Made by a program: the position numbers and the translations under genes. From JAAZGD01 sp034003765 (GTDB lineage: Bacteria; Bacillota; Clostridia; Peptostreptococcales; Anaerovoracaceae), in contig JAVEXZ010000009.1 in assembly GCA_034003765.1 (NCBI GenBank), forward strand, positions 1-64,000: 64,000 nt of DNA. Reading direction: 5' to 3'. Each line of letters opens with the position of its first letter. The stretch's first letter is position 1. Below are positions 1-7,878 of the stretch, one piece after another. The notes under the pieces were generated by a model that saw only the letters and a program-made list of their open reading frames with translations, was not told the origin of the DNA and ran no database searches.

Positions 1-1493
1 GAAGGAAGGACCATAACAAAAGGCACAGGATCTCCCTTGTAAATAGTTCGCTTAAATATAAATGCAACAGTTATTGCCACAATTACTCCCGTTATATATA
101 TTCCTATGAGAACAAGGGCTCTTGAATCAGTAAAGAATGCTGCTGTAAACATGGCATATATAGGAAGTTTAGCACTACAAGACATAAATGGAATTAGAAC
201 AATGGTTAAGTGCCTATCTCTCTTGCTGGGAAGAGACCTAGTTGCCATTATGGCTGGCACAGAACACCCAAAGCCTATTAGCATTGGTATAATACTACGG
301 CCTGAAAGCCCTAGTTTTCTCAGGAGTTTATCTAATACAAAGGCAACCCGAGGCATGTATCCTGAGTCTTCTAATATAGAAAGAAAGAAAAATAGCACAG
401 CTATAATAGGGAGAAAGGAAAGAACACTTCCCACACCAGCTGAAATCCCTCCAATAATTAAACCATGAAGAGCAGGGCTAGCATTGCCAGCTATCAAGGC
501 CTGATCAAGATTATCAATAAGTATCCCAATTCCAACCCCCAGCCAGTCTGCTAGAAAGCTTCCTATGGAATTAAATGTGGCATAAAAAACCAAGGCCATA
601 ATGACCAAAAAAATAGGGATAGCAAAATATTTATGGGTCAAGATTTTATCTATCTTATATGTACGCTCTTGCTCCACAGTTGATAGTAATGGCTTTTCTA
701 TAACATGGGCCGATAAGTTCTCTATAAACTCATATCTCATGTCCGCAACAGCTGCTTCCCTATCAGTATTTGTATGATCTTCCATATCTTCTACGATATG
801 TTTGATAATATCTAGGTCAGCATCGCTAAGTTTCAGCTCTTTCTCCAAGATCTCGTCACCTTCTACAAGACGGGTTGCAGAAAAGCGAAGGGGTAATCCT
901 GCGGCACATGCATGGTCAGATATAATATGAAGTACTGCATGAATGGCATTGTGTACGTGGCCTGAACAGAAATCCAGCTTCTTGGGCACTTGCTGGTTCT
1001 TAACAGCCTCTAAAGCATAGTGAACCAAATCATGGGTTCCTTGATTTTTACTTGCAGAAATAGGTATAACGGGAATGGTCAACTCTTCTGAAAGCATTTG
1101 AAGGTCTATTTCGATTTGATTCTTGGCTATTTCATCCATCATATTAAGGGCCAACACCATGGGTATCTCTAACTCCATAAGTTGAAGCGTAAGATAGAGA
1201 CTTCTTTCTATACTGGTGGCATCCACGATATTAACTATTACATCAGGCCATCCTGATAGGAGAATTTCTCTGTTTGATAGATCGTCCGCTGAATAGGTGG
1301 ATAAAGAATAAAGGCCAGGAAATTCCATAACATTTACAAAATCGTGTCGCTTGACATAACCTTCTTTACCATTCCACGAGCTTTTATGAAGTATGCCCCC
1401 AGTCAAATGGTTGAATAGGGTAGTCAGCCCCACGTTAGGGTTCCCCACCAAAGCAATATTTATTGACTTTTGTCTCTTTCTACTTATCTCCAT
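1..1493 (-). CDS. feoB: Ferrous iron transport protein B (FeoB), partial, with degenerate GTPase motifs
   Basis: FeoB is the membrane ferrous-iron transporter with an N-terminal G domain. I translated the minus strand from the ATG at 1493. About 497 residues are present before the window edge and no stop is reached. The G domain covers roughly residues 10-170, followed by a linker and polytopic membrane segments from about residue 285. The Gate-type stretch IPMLIGFGCSVPAIMATR, typical of FeoB, is present. The G4 motif NMMD (117-120) and the VDAT...ER...LYLT segment are conserved. The G1 motif reads GNPNVGLT, so the invariant lysine is leucine. The G3 motif reads EFPG instead of DxPG, and the switch-I threonine motif is not recognisable. 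The start lies inside feoA (14-nt overlap), so the two are translationally coupled. The family call is secure; whether it hydrolyses GTP is doubtful. Confidence 0.9.
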   Translation of the reverse strand, partial: MEISRKRQKSINIALVGNPNVGLTTLFNHLTGGILHKSSWNGKEGYVKRHDFVNVMEFPGLYSLSTYSADDLSNREILLSGWPDVIVNIVDATSIERSLYLTLQLMELEIPMVLALNMMDEIAKNQIEIDLQMLSEELTIPVIPISASKNQGTHDLVHYALEAVKNQQVPKKLDFCSGHVHNAIHAVLHIISDHACAAGLPLRFSATRLVEGDEILEKELKLSDADLDIIKHIVEDMEDHTNTDREAAVADMRYEFIENLSAHVIEKPLLSTVEQERTYKIDKILTHKYFAIPIFLVIMALVFYATFNSIGSFLADWLGVGIGILIDNLDQALIAGNASPALHGLIIGGISAGVGSVLSFLPIIAVLFFFLSILEDSGYMPRVAFVLDKLLRKLGLSGRSIIPMLIGFGCSVPAIMATRSLPSKRDRHLTIVLIPFMSCSAKLPIYAMFTAAFFTDSRALVLIGIYITGVIVAITVAFIFKRTIYKGDPVPFVMVLP

Positions 1494-1956
1494 CCGTCTC
1501 CTCTCCAGTGGGCATGCATTGACCTTTTCCTTCTTGATTGCACTGTGGTCCCTTTTTCATTGCATTTTGTTTCCAGGGTTTTCCTTCTTGCCCCTCCTTA
1601 CTTCTGCCAGGCCCTCGCCTATTACGATGACAATCTTCAATCTTGCAAGCCTTGTCAGTTCCTGGGCATTTATTCTTAGTACCAAAATAACACTTACCAC
1701 AGTGACTACATTCAAAGTAAAAAACCTCGATGGCCTTTGCTTCACTTTTTCTAAGTGTTAATTCATAGCCTCTTATATAAAGCTCAATGGGGTCTCCCAT
1801 CGGGGCTATTCTTCTAACCATTACTGGGGTATAAGGAGTTAGTCCCAAGTCTAATAGGCGACGGCGCAAGGCCCCCTCACCACCAACTGTTTTGATTACC
1901 GCCCTTTTCCCTACCGCTAATTGGTCTAGGGTTAATATCTTTTGTCCACCTGCCAT
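1480..1956 (-). CDS. feoA: FeoA-domain protein with cysteine-rich C-terminal extension
   Basis: Residues about 5-75 form an SH3-like FeoA domain (LGLTPYTPVMVRRIAPMGDP, then a YELTLRKSEA segment), the small cytosolic partner of FeoB. An unusual tail of about 80 residues follows. It has a cluster of cysteines (ECSHCGKCYFG, then further Cys at KCPG, ACKIEDC) and a low-complexity Lys/Gly/Glu-rich end. Typical FeoA proteins are about 75-80 residues, so this one is roughly double length. I chose the ATG at 1956 because AGGAAGG lies just upstream; an in-frame ATG at 1974 has no ribosome-binding site. The gene overlaps feoB by 14 nt. The tail could bind iron or a cluster, which is inference only. Confidence 0.85.
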   Translation of the reverse strand: MAGGQKILTLDQLAVGKRAVIKTVGGEGALRRRLLDLGLTPYTPVMVRRIAPMGDPIELYIRGYELTLRKSEAKAIEVFYFECSHCGKCYFGTKNKCPGTDKACKIEDCHRNRRGPGRSKEGQEGKPWKQNAMKKGPQCNQEGKGQCMPTGEETDGDK

Positions 1957-2074
1957 ATAAACCTTCCTCTTCATTATTTGATCAATTTGCCTTCTTCATC
2001 AACGAATTCACCCTATCCTAGGCTCTCACTTTGTAAGCAAGGAATGCTAAGGGGAGGAGAATTCTCAGTTATTA

Positions 2075-2097
2075 GGGTGAATATCACCCAAATTATA
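2075..2097 (-). promoter_or_regulatory. feoAB promoter -10 and overlapping inverted-repeat operator
   Basis: Read on the minus strand, a TATAAT box (2092-2097) is followed directly by the inverted repeat GGGTGA-TAT-TCACCC (2089-2075). Further pairing in the flanks extends it to ATTnGGGTGA...TCACCCnAAT. The repeat would cover the transcription start about 120 nt upstream of feoA, the usual place for a repressor. A metal-responsive repressor of the DtxR or Fur kind would fit the genes, but the sequence is not a clean match to either consensus. The -35 region is weak. Confidence 0.45.
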
Positions 2098-2334
2098 CTA
2101 ATTGTTGATGTTGATGATATCTATGTAATCTATTAATATATAAAAACCCTGTTTTCACGTGCTGAATTTTATGCTGAATTAAAGGCTGAACTAAATGCCA
2201 TCTCAAAACCTATCCTCTATTTTTATATTTTTTGGTCTAATTTTTTCTTTTATTATACCCTAACTTGGGATAGTAAACCACCACCAAATACTAGAATCCT
2301 CTACTCAAAAAAGAAGCTACATAAAGACTTCACC

Positions 2335-2450
2335 CTAGATAAAGTGAATCTAGTAATAAGGGGGAGTTATGCTAAGGTGAAGCTAGTATTAAGTGGGCTT
2401 TAGGCTAGAATGAGGCTAGTAGTAAGTGGGCTTTAGTCTAGGGCGAGGAT
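2335..2450. repeat. 33-bp tandem repeat, about 3.5 copies
   Basis: Two adjacent 33-bp units start at ctaaggtgaagc (2372) and ctagaatgaggc (2405) and share ctagta.taagtgggcttta. A more diverged 37-bp unit precedes them (from 2335) and a partial unit follows (from 2438). It is intergenic, with no obvious dyad and no spacers, so it is a minisatellite and not a CRISPR. Confidence 0.7.
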
Positions 2451-2749
2451 AGGTAGAAGCTGTTTTTTACCCCTTTATCTTGGGGTTTTCAAATCTAAAA
2501 TTATAATAAATAACAATAAGGGGTCGATCATTATCTAGGGAAGGTTATTAAGAGTTGAGTTCCAATATAAGAGTTCCTAAGTAGTAGGGTTCGGAAGTTG
2601 ACCGAAAAGTTTAACCCTCCACTTTCTTGAAATCACTAAATACACATGGTACTATTAACGAAAATAAAGGACGATTTGGTTAATTGGAATCTACCCAATT
2701 CTCAGAAATTATATTTATGGATTAGCTTAATTTTTAGGAGACTTTTGCC

Positions 2750-3451
2750 ATGAAAATACTGACAGCTGAAAAAATACAAAAAACCTTCCAAATGGGCGAG
2801 GTCCAGGTTAATGCCCTTATTGACACATCTTTTTCTGTTGAAGAAGGAGAGTTTGTTGTGATACTAGGCCCTAGTGGGTCGGGTAAAAGCACCCTACTAA
2901 ATATACTTGGTGGAATGGACACTCCAACTTCGGGAAAGGTCTTCCTAAGAGATGTAGAAATAACCTCTTACGATGAAAAGGAACTCACCCTCTATCGCAG
3001 AAATAATATAGGTTTTGTTTTTCAATTTTATAATATTATGGCTAACCTTACAGCAAGGGAGAATGTTGAGCTAGCCACAGAAATTTCTCGAGATCCATTG
3101 CCAATAGACGATATGCTCCATGCCGTTGACCTATGGGATAGGCAAGACCATTTTCCATCCCAAATGAGTGGTGGTGAACAACAAAGGGTTTCTATTGCAA
3201 GAGCCGTTGCCAAGAACCCTGAGATACTTTTGTGCGATGAGCCTACAGGAGCCTTAGACTATGAAACAGGGATTTCGATATTAGCCCTTTTGAAAAAAGT
3301 AAATCTGGAAATGAAAAAAACAGTAATTCTCATTACCCATAATGCAGATATAGCCCTTATGGCAGACAGGGTCCTAAAGATGAGGAGCGGAGAAATTATA
3401 GAAGATTTTACCAACCCAAACCCCTTGTCAGTTGAAGAGATTAAGTGGTAA
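2750..3451 (+). CDS. ABC transporter ATP-binding protein, MacB/LolD type
   Basis: This 233-residue cytosolic ATPase has Walker A GPSGSGKST (about residues 39-47), a Q-loop (FQFYNIMANLTARENV), the signature MSGGEQQRVSIARA, Walker B EILLCDEPTGALD and the H-loop THN. This is the standard layout of the LolD/MacB/FtsE group that partners FtsX-like permeases. AGGAG precedes the ATG. It is first in a three-gene operon with the permease (junction at 3445-3454) and a HlyD-like adaptor. Together they should form a tripartite-type exporter driven from the cytoplasm, for a peptide, lipid or drug substrate that cannot be read from sequence. Confidence 0.92.
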   Translation: MKILTAEKIQKTFQMGEVQVNALIDTSFSVEEGEFVVILGPSGSGKSTLLNILGGMDTPTSGKVFLRDVEITSYDEKELTLYRRNNIGFVFQFYNIMANLTARENVELATEISRDPLPIDDMLHAVDLWDRQDHFPSQMSGGEQQRVSIARAVAKNPEILLCDEPTGALDYETGISILALLKKVNLEMKKTVILITHNADIALMADRVLKMRSGEIIEDFTNPNPLSVEEIKW

Positions 3452-3453
3452 AT

Positions 3454-5808
3454 ATGAAAAAGATCAACACCATGCTTCTTCGCATGATACTTCAATCAAA
3501 AAGCCAATTTATTGCTATCTTAGTAATAATAATAACGGGTATTTCAGTATTCACCGCCATGAATATGGTTGCTATTAATATGCAAAGCAGTCTTGATTTG
3601 TATTATGCTCAAAATAGCTTCCCCCACTTTTTCATAGAAAGCACCGGTTTTCCAGAAAATGAAACCAAAAAAATCAAATCCATTCCTGGAGTGGAAAATG
3701 TTACTGGGAGAATTACATTAGAGGGCAGAATGCTCACAGAAGATCCCAACGAGCGTGTCAATCTTAGAATTAAGTCAACATCTTCCAATGAAGATTCCTT
3801 GTGCACCAATACCTTGATGGAAGGGACCATGAACTTAAAAGATATAAAGGACGTCCTTGTAATAGATCAGTTCGCAAAAGCTCGGGGGATCAAACCAAAG
3901 GATAAAATAACAATTCAAGTTGGAGGTCTTCAGTATACCTTGAATGTGGTAGGTACTGTGGCCAACCCAGAAAATGTATATATGATGGAGAATGCCCAAT
4001 CCCTCCTTCCTGACAGCAAAAGTTTTGGAGCTTTATATGTAACTGAAACATTTGCTCAATGGGCAGGAAACCTTCCCGGCAGCTATAATGAACTCCTAGT
4101 AAAAATGGCCCCTGATACCGATGCAGACATACTTAAAGATAAACTTGAAGATCGAATGGAAGTCTACGGTCTCAAACAGACAATTGACAGAGAAAACCAT
4201 CTTAGTAATAGTGTTCTCATTGCAGAGTTTACCAATTTAGATACCATGGCTGATTCCCTCCCTTTGCTATTCTTAATAGTAGCAGGACTTATCTTAATGA
4301 TGATGCTGGGCAGAATGGTAAAACGAGATCGAATGAAAATAGGGGTTCTCAAAGCTATTGGATATTCCAGCAAGAGCGTTCTACTTCATTATGTGGGGTA
4401 TGCCTTAACTGCTGGAGTCCTCGGAGGATTAACTGGATCTCTTGCAGGAATGGCTTTAGCGGGTTGGATGACCAGATTTTACTTAGAATTTTTTCATATA
4501 CCCGTATTCAATATTGAAGTATACTTTTATTACATCTTCCTGGGTATAACACTCTCAACACTTATCTGTATTGTATCGGGAATTATTGGAGCTCGAGGTG
4601 TTCTTCGAATAGCACCAGCAGATGCCATGAGATCAGATGCTCCTAAAGCAGGGAAGCGAATACTAATTCAAGATTTCACGAAGTTTTGGACCAAGCTAGC
4701 TTTTAGCAATAAGATGGTGGCAAAAAATATTTTCAGAAACAAAAAACGCAGCGGATTTGTTCTAGCAGGGGTAGCCTTAACCTTTGGTATGATGCTTTTC
4801 ACAAACAGTATGTCTGGTGTTATTGACCAATTAATGAACAAGCATTTCACTGAATTCCAGAAGATGGAGTATAATATAACATTCCAAAAACCTGTAGATA
4901 GTTCTACGGTATATGATATGACCTATCTGGTTGATGTGGATGCTATCGAGGGGAAAATTGAATATCCTTTCACCATTTCCCATGGTAACAAAGAAAAAAC
5001 CGCCCTTATCCTTGGGCTAAAAAGAGATACTCAGTTTTACGAATTACAAGATTCTGACGGAAACCCCGTCTCTATCCCTAATAAGGGCATTCTTTTATCA
5101 AAAAATTTGGCTTCTGCCCTAGGCATTGAGAAAGGCGACTCTGTAAGACTTAAAAGTTTCATTCCTGGGCGGGAGGATGTTTACACCCAAGTAAGAGGAA
5201 TCATAAAGCAATCTTTGGGGATGAGTGGATATATGAATATAGACTATATGGGAGATTTGCTTCTTGAACAGAACCTTATCACTGGAGTGTTTCTTGATTC
5301 TCAGGATGATAAGCTAAACGAAAAACTTATAAAGGCTCCAAACATTTCATCTGTTATGTCAAGTGAAGCATCAAGGGCAGTCTACGATGAATATATGACT
5401 ATGATGATCCTGTCTATAGGCTTTATGGTTGTCTTTTCTGGAATCCTGGGCTTTGCAATAGTATATAATGCAACTATAGTAAACTTAAACTCCAGAGAAA
5501 TGGAGTTTTCATCCATGCGAGTTCTTGGCTTTACACGAAATGAAATTTTTAGAATGATTCTCAAGGAAAATAATATACTCCTTATAGGAGGAATCTTATT
5601 AGGTATCCCTATAGGAACTATCTTTGCAGGATACAGCGGAGCTGCCCTAAGCACAGATATTTATAACTTTGAAATGACCCCAACTTTTTGGGCATTTATA
5701 TTATCTACCATATATACAATCATATTTGTTACCATAGCACAGTTTGCAACCTACCGAAAAGTTCAGAGCCTTGACTTCCTTGGTGCCCTGAAAAGTAGAG
5801 AATCCTAA
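3454..5808 (+). CDS. ABC transporter permease, FtsX/MacB family with two FtsX units
   Basis: The protein is about 784 residues. It begins with a transmembrane helix (residues about 15-40) followed by a MacB-like extracellular domain. A first FtsX block of about three helices follows (around 270-395, including RDRMKIGVLKAIGYSSKSVL). A second helix and extracellular domain, then a second FtsX block (around 645-775, including MEFSSMRVLGFTRNEIFRMI) complete it. The repeated RVLG/KAIG cytosolic loop is the expected contact with the ATPase. The start is either ATG 3454 or an in-frame GTG at 3445 that would overlap the ATPase gene by 7 nt; neither has a strong ribosome-binding site. Operon position supports the role as the membrane part of the exporter. 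Confidence 0.88.
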   Translation: MKKINTMLLRMILQSKSQFIAILVIIITGISVFTAMNMVAINMQSSLDLYYAQNSFPHFFIESTGFPENETKKIKSIPGVENVTGRITLEGRMLTEDPNERVNLRIKSTSSNEDSLCTNTLMEGTMNLKDIKDVLVIDQFAKARGIKPKDKITIQVGGLQYTLNVVGTVANPENVYMMENAQSLLPDSKSFGALYVTETFAQWAGNLPGSYNELLVKMAPDTDADILKDKLEDRMEVYGLKQTIDRENHLSNSVLIAEFTNLDTMADSLPLLFLIVAGLILMMMLGRMVKRDRMKIGVLKAIGYSSKSVLLHYVGYALTAGVLGGLTGSLAGMALAGWMTRFYLEFFHIPVFNIEVYFYYIFLGITLSTLICIVSGIIGARGVLRIAPADAMRSDAPKAGKRILIQDFTKFWTKLAFSNKMVAKNIFRNKKRSGFVLAGVALTFGMMLFTNSMSGVIDQLMNKHFTEFQKMEYNITFQKPVDSSTVYDMTYLVDVDAIEGKIEYPFTISHGNKEKTALILGLKRDTQFYELQDSDGNPVSIPNKGILLSKNLASALGIEKGDSVRLKSFIPGREDVYTQVRGIIKQSLGMSGYMNIDYMGDLLLEQNLITGVFLDSQDDKLNEKLIKAPNISSVMSSEASRAVYDEYMTMMILSIGFMVVFSGILGFAIVYNATIVNLNSREMEFSSMRVLGFTRNEIFRMILKENNILLIGGILLGIPIGTIFAGYSGAALSTDIYNFEMTPTFWAFILSTIYTIIFVTIAQFATYRKVQSLDFLGALKSRES

Positions 5809-5819
5809 GGAGACGAAAA

Positions 5820-6965
5820 ATGAAAAAAATTACATCGATTCCAAAGCTTAAATTTGATGGTAAGCCTGATTTTAAGAAACACAAGAAAATTATTATTGCC
5901 CTGGGAATATTGATTATTGTGGGAGCTTCTCTTGCTTCCTATATTTCTTCAGGTGTCCCTGTAGACTCAGCTTTGGTAAGTGAAGGGACTGTTAGCAAAA
6001 TAGTAAGTGAATCTGGCACCGTTGAATCCCGAAGTGCTGTTCTTCTTACGGCCAAACAAACTGGAGAAATAAGGGGAATACTTGTCGAAGAAGGGGACTC
6101 CGTAAAGCAAGGGGACTCTTTGGTTACTGGAGATGGCACCAGCGCCAATCTTGATATAAAAAGCCTGGAAGCAGAGCTTAGAGGGTTAGAAGCCCAGTAT
6201 AATCAAGCTGCCGATTTGGCTAGAAAAAGCAAAACCCTATATAATCAAGGAGCAATCAGTGGACAAGAATATCAACAGGCCCAAACTGCAGCCAACCAAC
6301 TATCCGCTCAAGTTGACGCCCTAAGATACTCCATAAGTAGCTACGCCTACTCTTCAGGGGGAGGGGGTCTTATTGCTCCTATTGATGGTGTCATCACTGG
6401 GATTTTCGCAAAAGAAGGTGAATCCATAATGATGGGCCAACCTCTTATTGAGATCTCTAACCTAGAAGATATCTATGTGGTGACAGACTTAATTGTAGGG
6501 GATGCGGATTTAGTTGAAACAGGAAATGTGGTTCGAGTTTTCGACAAGGATTCAGGAATAGACGACCCCAATAGTAAGGTTAGCAAGGTCCATTTAAAGG
6601 CCCAAGACTACCTTTCGGATTTGGGAATTACTCAAAAAAGGGTCAGGGTAGAAATCTCTTTGTCTCAAGAAAATGCTCCCCGATTGGGGAGTCGTGTAGA
6701 TGTGGAAATCACAGTGGGCCAGAAGATGAATGTACTTAGAGTCCCAGACACAGCCCTTTTTGATGTGAATGACATCCCACATGTATATGTTATTGAGAGC
6801 CGGAAAGCAAAGCTTCGTCAAGTGTCCATAGGTCTGGAAGGCGAGGATTACGTGGAAATCCTATCAGGCCTAGAGATGGAAGATGAAGTAATCCTATCCC
6901 CAGCAAACGATATCTCTGACAACACTAGAGTTAAGGCTACTAAAGCAAATCCAACTCCTTCATAG
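5820..6965 (+). CDS. HlyD/MacA-type periplasmic-adaptor-like (membrane fusion) protein
   Basis: The 381-residue protein has an N-terminal membrane anchor (about residues 25-45). A biotinyl-lipoyl-like half follows (GEIRGILVEEGDSVKQGDSL), then a predicted coiled-coil hairpin (about 110-170), the second lipoyl half (GLIAPIDGVITGIFAKEGE) and beta-barrel domains. This is the order expected for MacA-like adaptors. TAAGGAGACG precedes the ATG, 11 nt after the permease stop. In a monoderm such adaptors bind their MacB partner on the outer face of the cytoplasmic membrane; no outer-membrane channel is encoded nearby. Homologues occur in Firmicutes (YknX type). Substrate unknown. Confidence 0.87.
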   Translation: MKKITSIPKLKFDGKPDFKKHKKIIIALGILIIVGASLASYISSGVPVDSALVSEGTVSKIVSESGTVESRSAVLLTAKQTGEIRGILVEEGDSVKQGDSLVTGDGTSANLDIKSLEAELRGLEAQYNQAADLARKSKTLYNQGAISGQEYQQAQTAANQLSAQVDALRYSISSYAYSSGGGGLIAPIDGVITGIFAKEGESIMMGQPLIEISNLEDIYVVTDLIVGDADLVETGNVVRVFDKDSGIDDPNSKVSKVHLKAQDYLSDLGITQKRVRVEISLSQENAPRLGSRVDVEITVGQKMNVLRVPDTALFDVNDIPHVYVIESRKAKLRQVSIGLEGEDYVEILSGLEMEDEVILSPANDISDNTRVKATKANPTPS

Positions 6966-7004
6966 CCTAAGATAAGGGCCGGCAGATGAGTGCTATAAAA
7001 TGAG

Positions 7005-7559
7005 CTACTGGGGCAATTCCACCTCCTTCATGGCATTGAGGGTTTCGGTAATTAGTTTTTCTAATTCCCAGCCAAGCATTTCTGCACCTTGGTTTATAAC
7101 ATCACGGTCACAACCTGCAGCGAACTTTTTATCTTTAAATTTTTTCTTAACAGAACTGTATTCCATATCCATAACACTTTTAGATGGCCGCATCAAAGCA
7201 GCTGCCCCAATTAGCCCAGTTAGTTCATCTGTAGCATATAGGATTTTTTCCATGGTGTGTTCTGGCATTACATCTGAGCAATGGCCATATCCATGACTAA
7301 CTACTGCACGTATTAATGCTTCATCTGCCCCAGCTTCTCTTAGAAGTTCTGGGGCTTTTTTGCAGTGTTCTTCAGGCCATTTTTCAAAATCTAAATCGTG
7401 CAAAAGCCCAACCAACCCCCAAAAATCCTCTTCTTCCCCGTAACCTAATTCCCGGGCAAAATACCTCATAACTCCTTCAACTGTATAGGCATGCTGCATG
7501 TGAAATGGTTCTAGGTTATGCTTTTCAACAAGTGCTACTGCTTGTTCTCTTGTAATCAT
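7005..7559 (-). CDS. HD-domain hydrolase-like protein
   Basis: This 184-residue cytosolic protein has an HD metal-binding signature. A first His lies in the N-terminal part (HMQHAYTVEG), the doublet HD in GLVGLLHDLDFEKWPEEHC (about residues 50-66), a His in VVSHGYGHC and a later Asp in ATDELTGLIG. That is the order expected for HD-fold phosphohydrolases. The gene is monocistronic, convergent with the exporter operon and about 40 nt from it. Its substrate cannot be assigned; members of this group are usually annotated only as HD-domain proteins. Confidence 0.8.
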   Translation of the reverse strand: MITREQAVALVEKHNLEPFHMQHAYTVEGVMRYFARELGYGEEEDFWGLVGLLHDLDFEKWPEEHCKKAPELLREAGADEALIRAVVSHGYGHCSDVMPEHTMEKILYATDELTGLIGAAALMRPSKSVMDMEYSSVKKKFKDKKFAAGCDRDVINQGAEMLGWELEKLITETLNAMKEVELPQ

Positions 7560-7878
7560 CCTTTTTGTCCTTTCTATATTAGAAAATTAATATCGTTAAA
7601 CACTTTAGGAACATTTTAAAGCTAAAATTTAAAGTCCACTATCCCTACTATACTTGGTTTTCAGTTAAAAATTACTGGCGCAAAATATTTTGGGTTCATA
7701 ATTATCAGCAAACCTTATGGTGGACTTCCAATTATTTGCAATCCTCTTAGGCTACACTCTTCCTTAAAATCGCAACAAAAAATTACATTCTTAAATGTTG
7801 CCCCCAAAGTTGATAAGTACCCTTCCACAAAGTCAATTAATGGGGTACAATTAAATTATTATAACACTGGAGGATAAA
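7560..7878. other. Divergent intergenic region, HD protein / phosphohexomutase
   Basis: This 319-bp AT-rich spacer should hold promoters in both directions. A TACAAT box (in ggggtacaatta, about 7850) lies upstream of the phosphohexomutase ribosome-binding site CTGGAGG. On the other side AGGAC/AAAGG precedes the HD gene. I see no RNA structure or repeat of note. Confidence 0.5.

Larger units (their letters stand above)
1957..2749. other. Long intergenic region between feoA and the ABC exporter
   Basis: This 793-bp divergent spacer holds the feoAB promoter and operator near 2075-2097, a perfect 10-bp palindrome gagaattctc at 2057-2066, and the copies attcaccct (2006-2014) / agggtgaat (2074-2082) in inverted orientation. 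A 33-bp tandem repeat lies around 2335-2450. Immediately before 2750 there is an AGGAG ribosome-binding site. No open frame in it looks like a protein gene. Confidence 0.6.

Noticed and set aside
1393..1761. Plus-strand frames in the feo region
   Set aside because: They are antisense to the clear feoA and feoB reading frames, which have family motifs.
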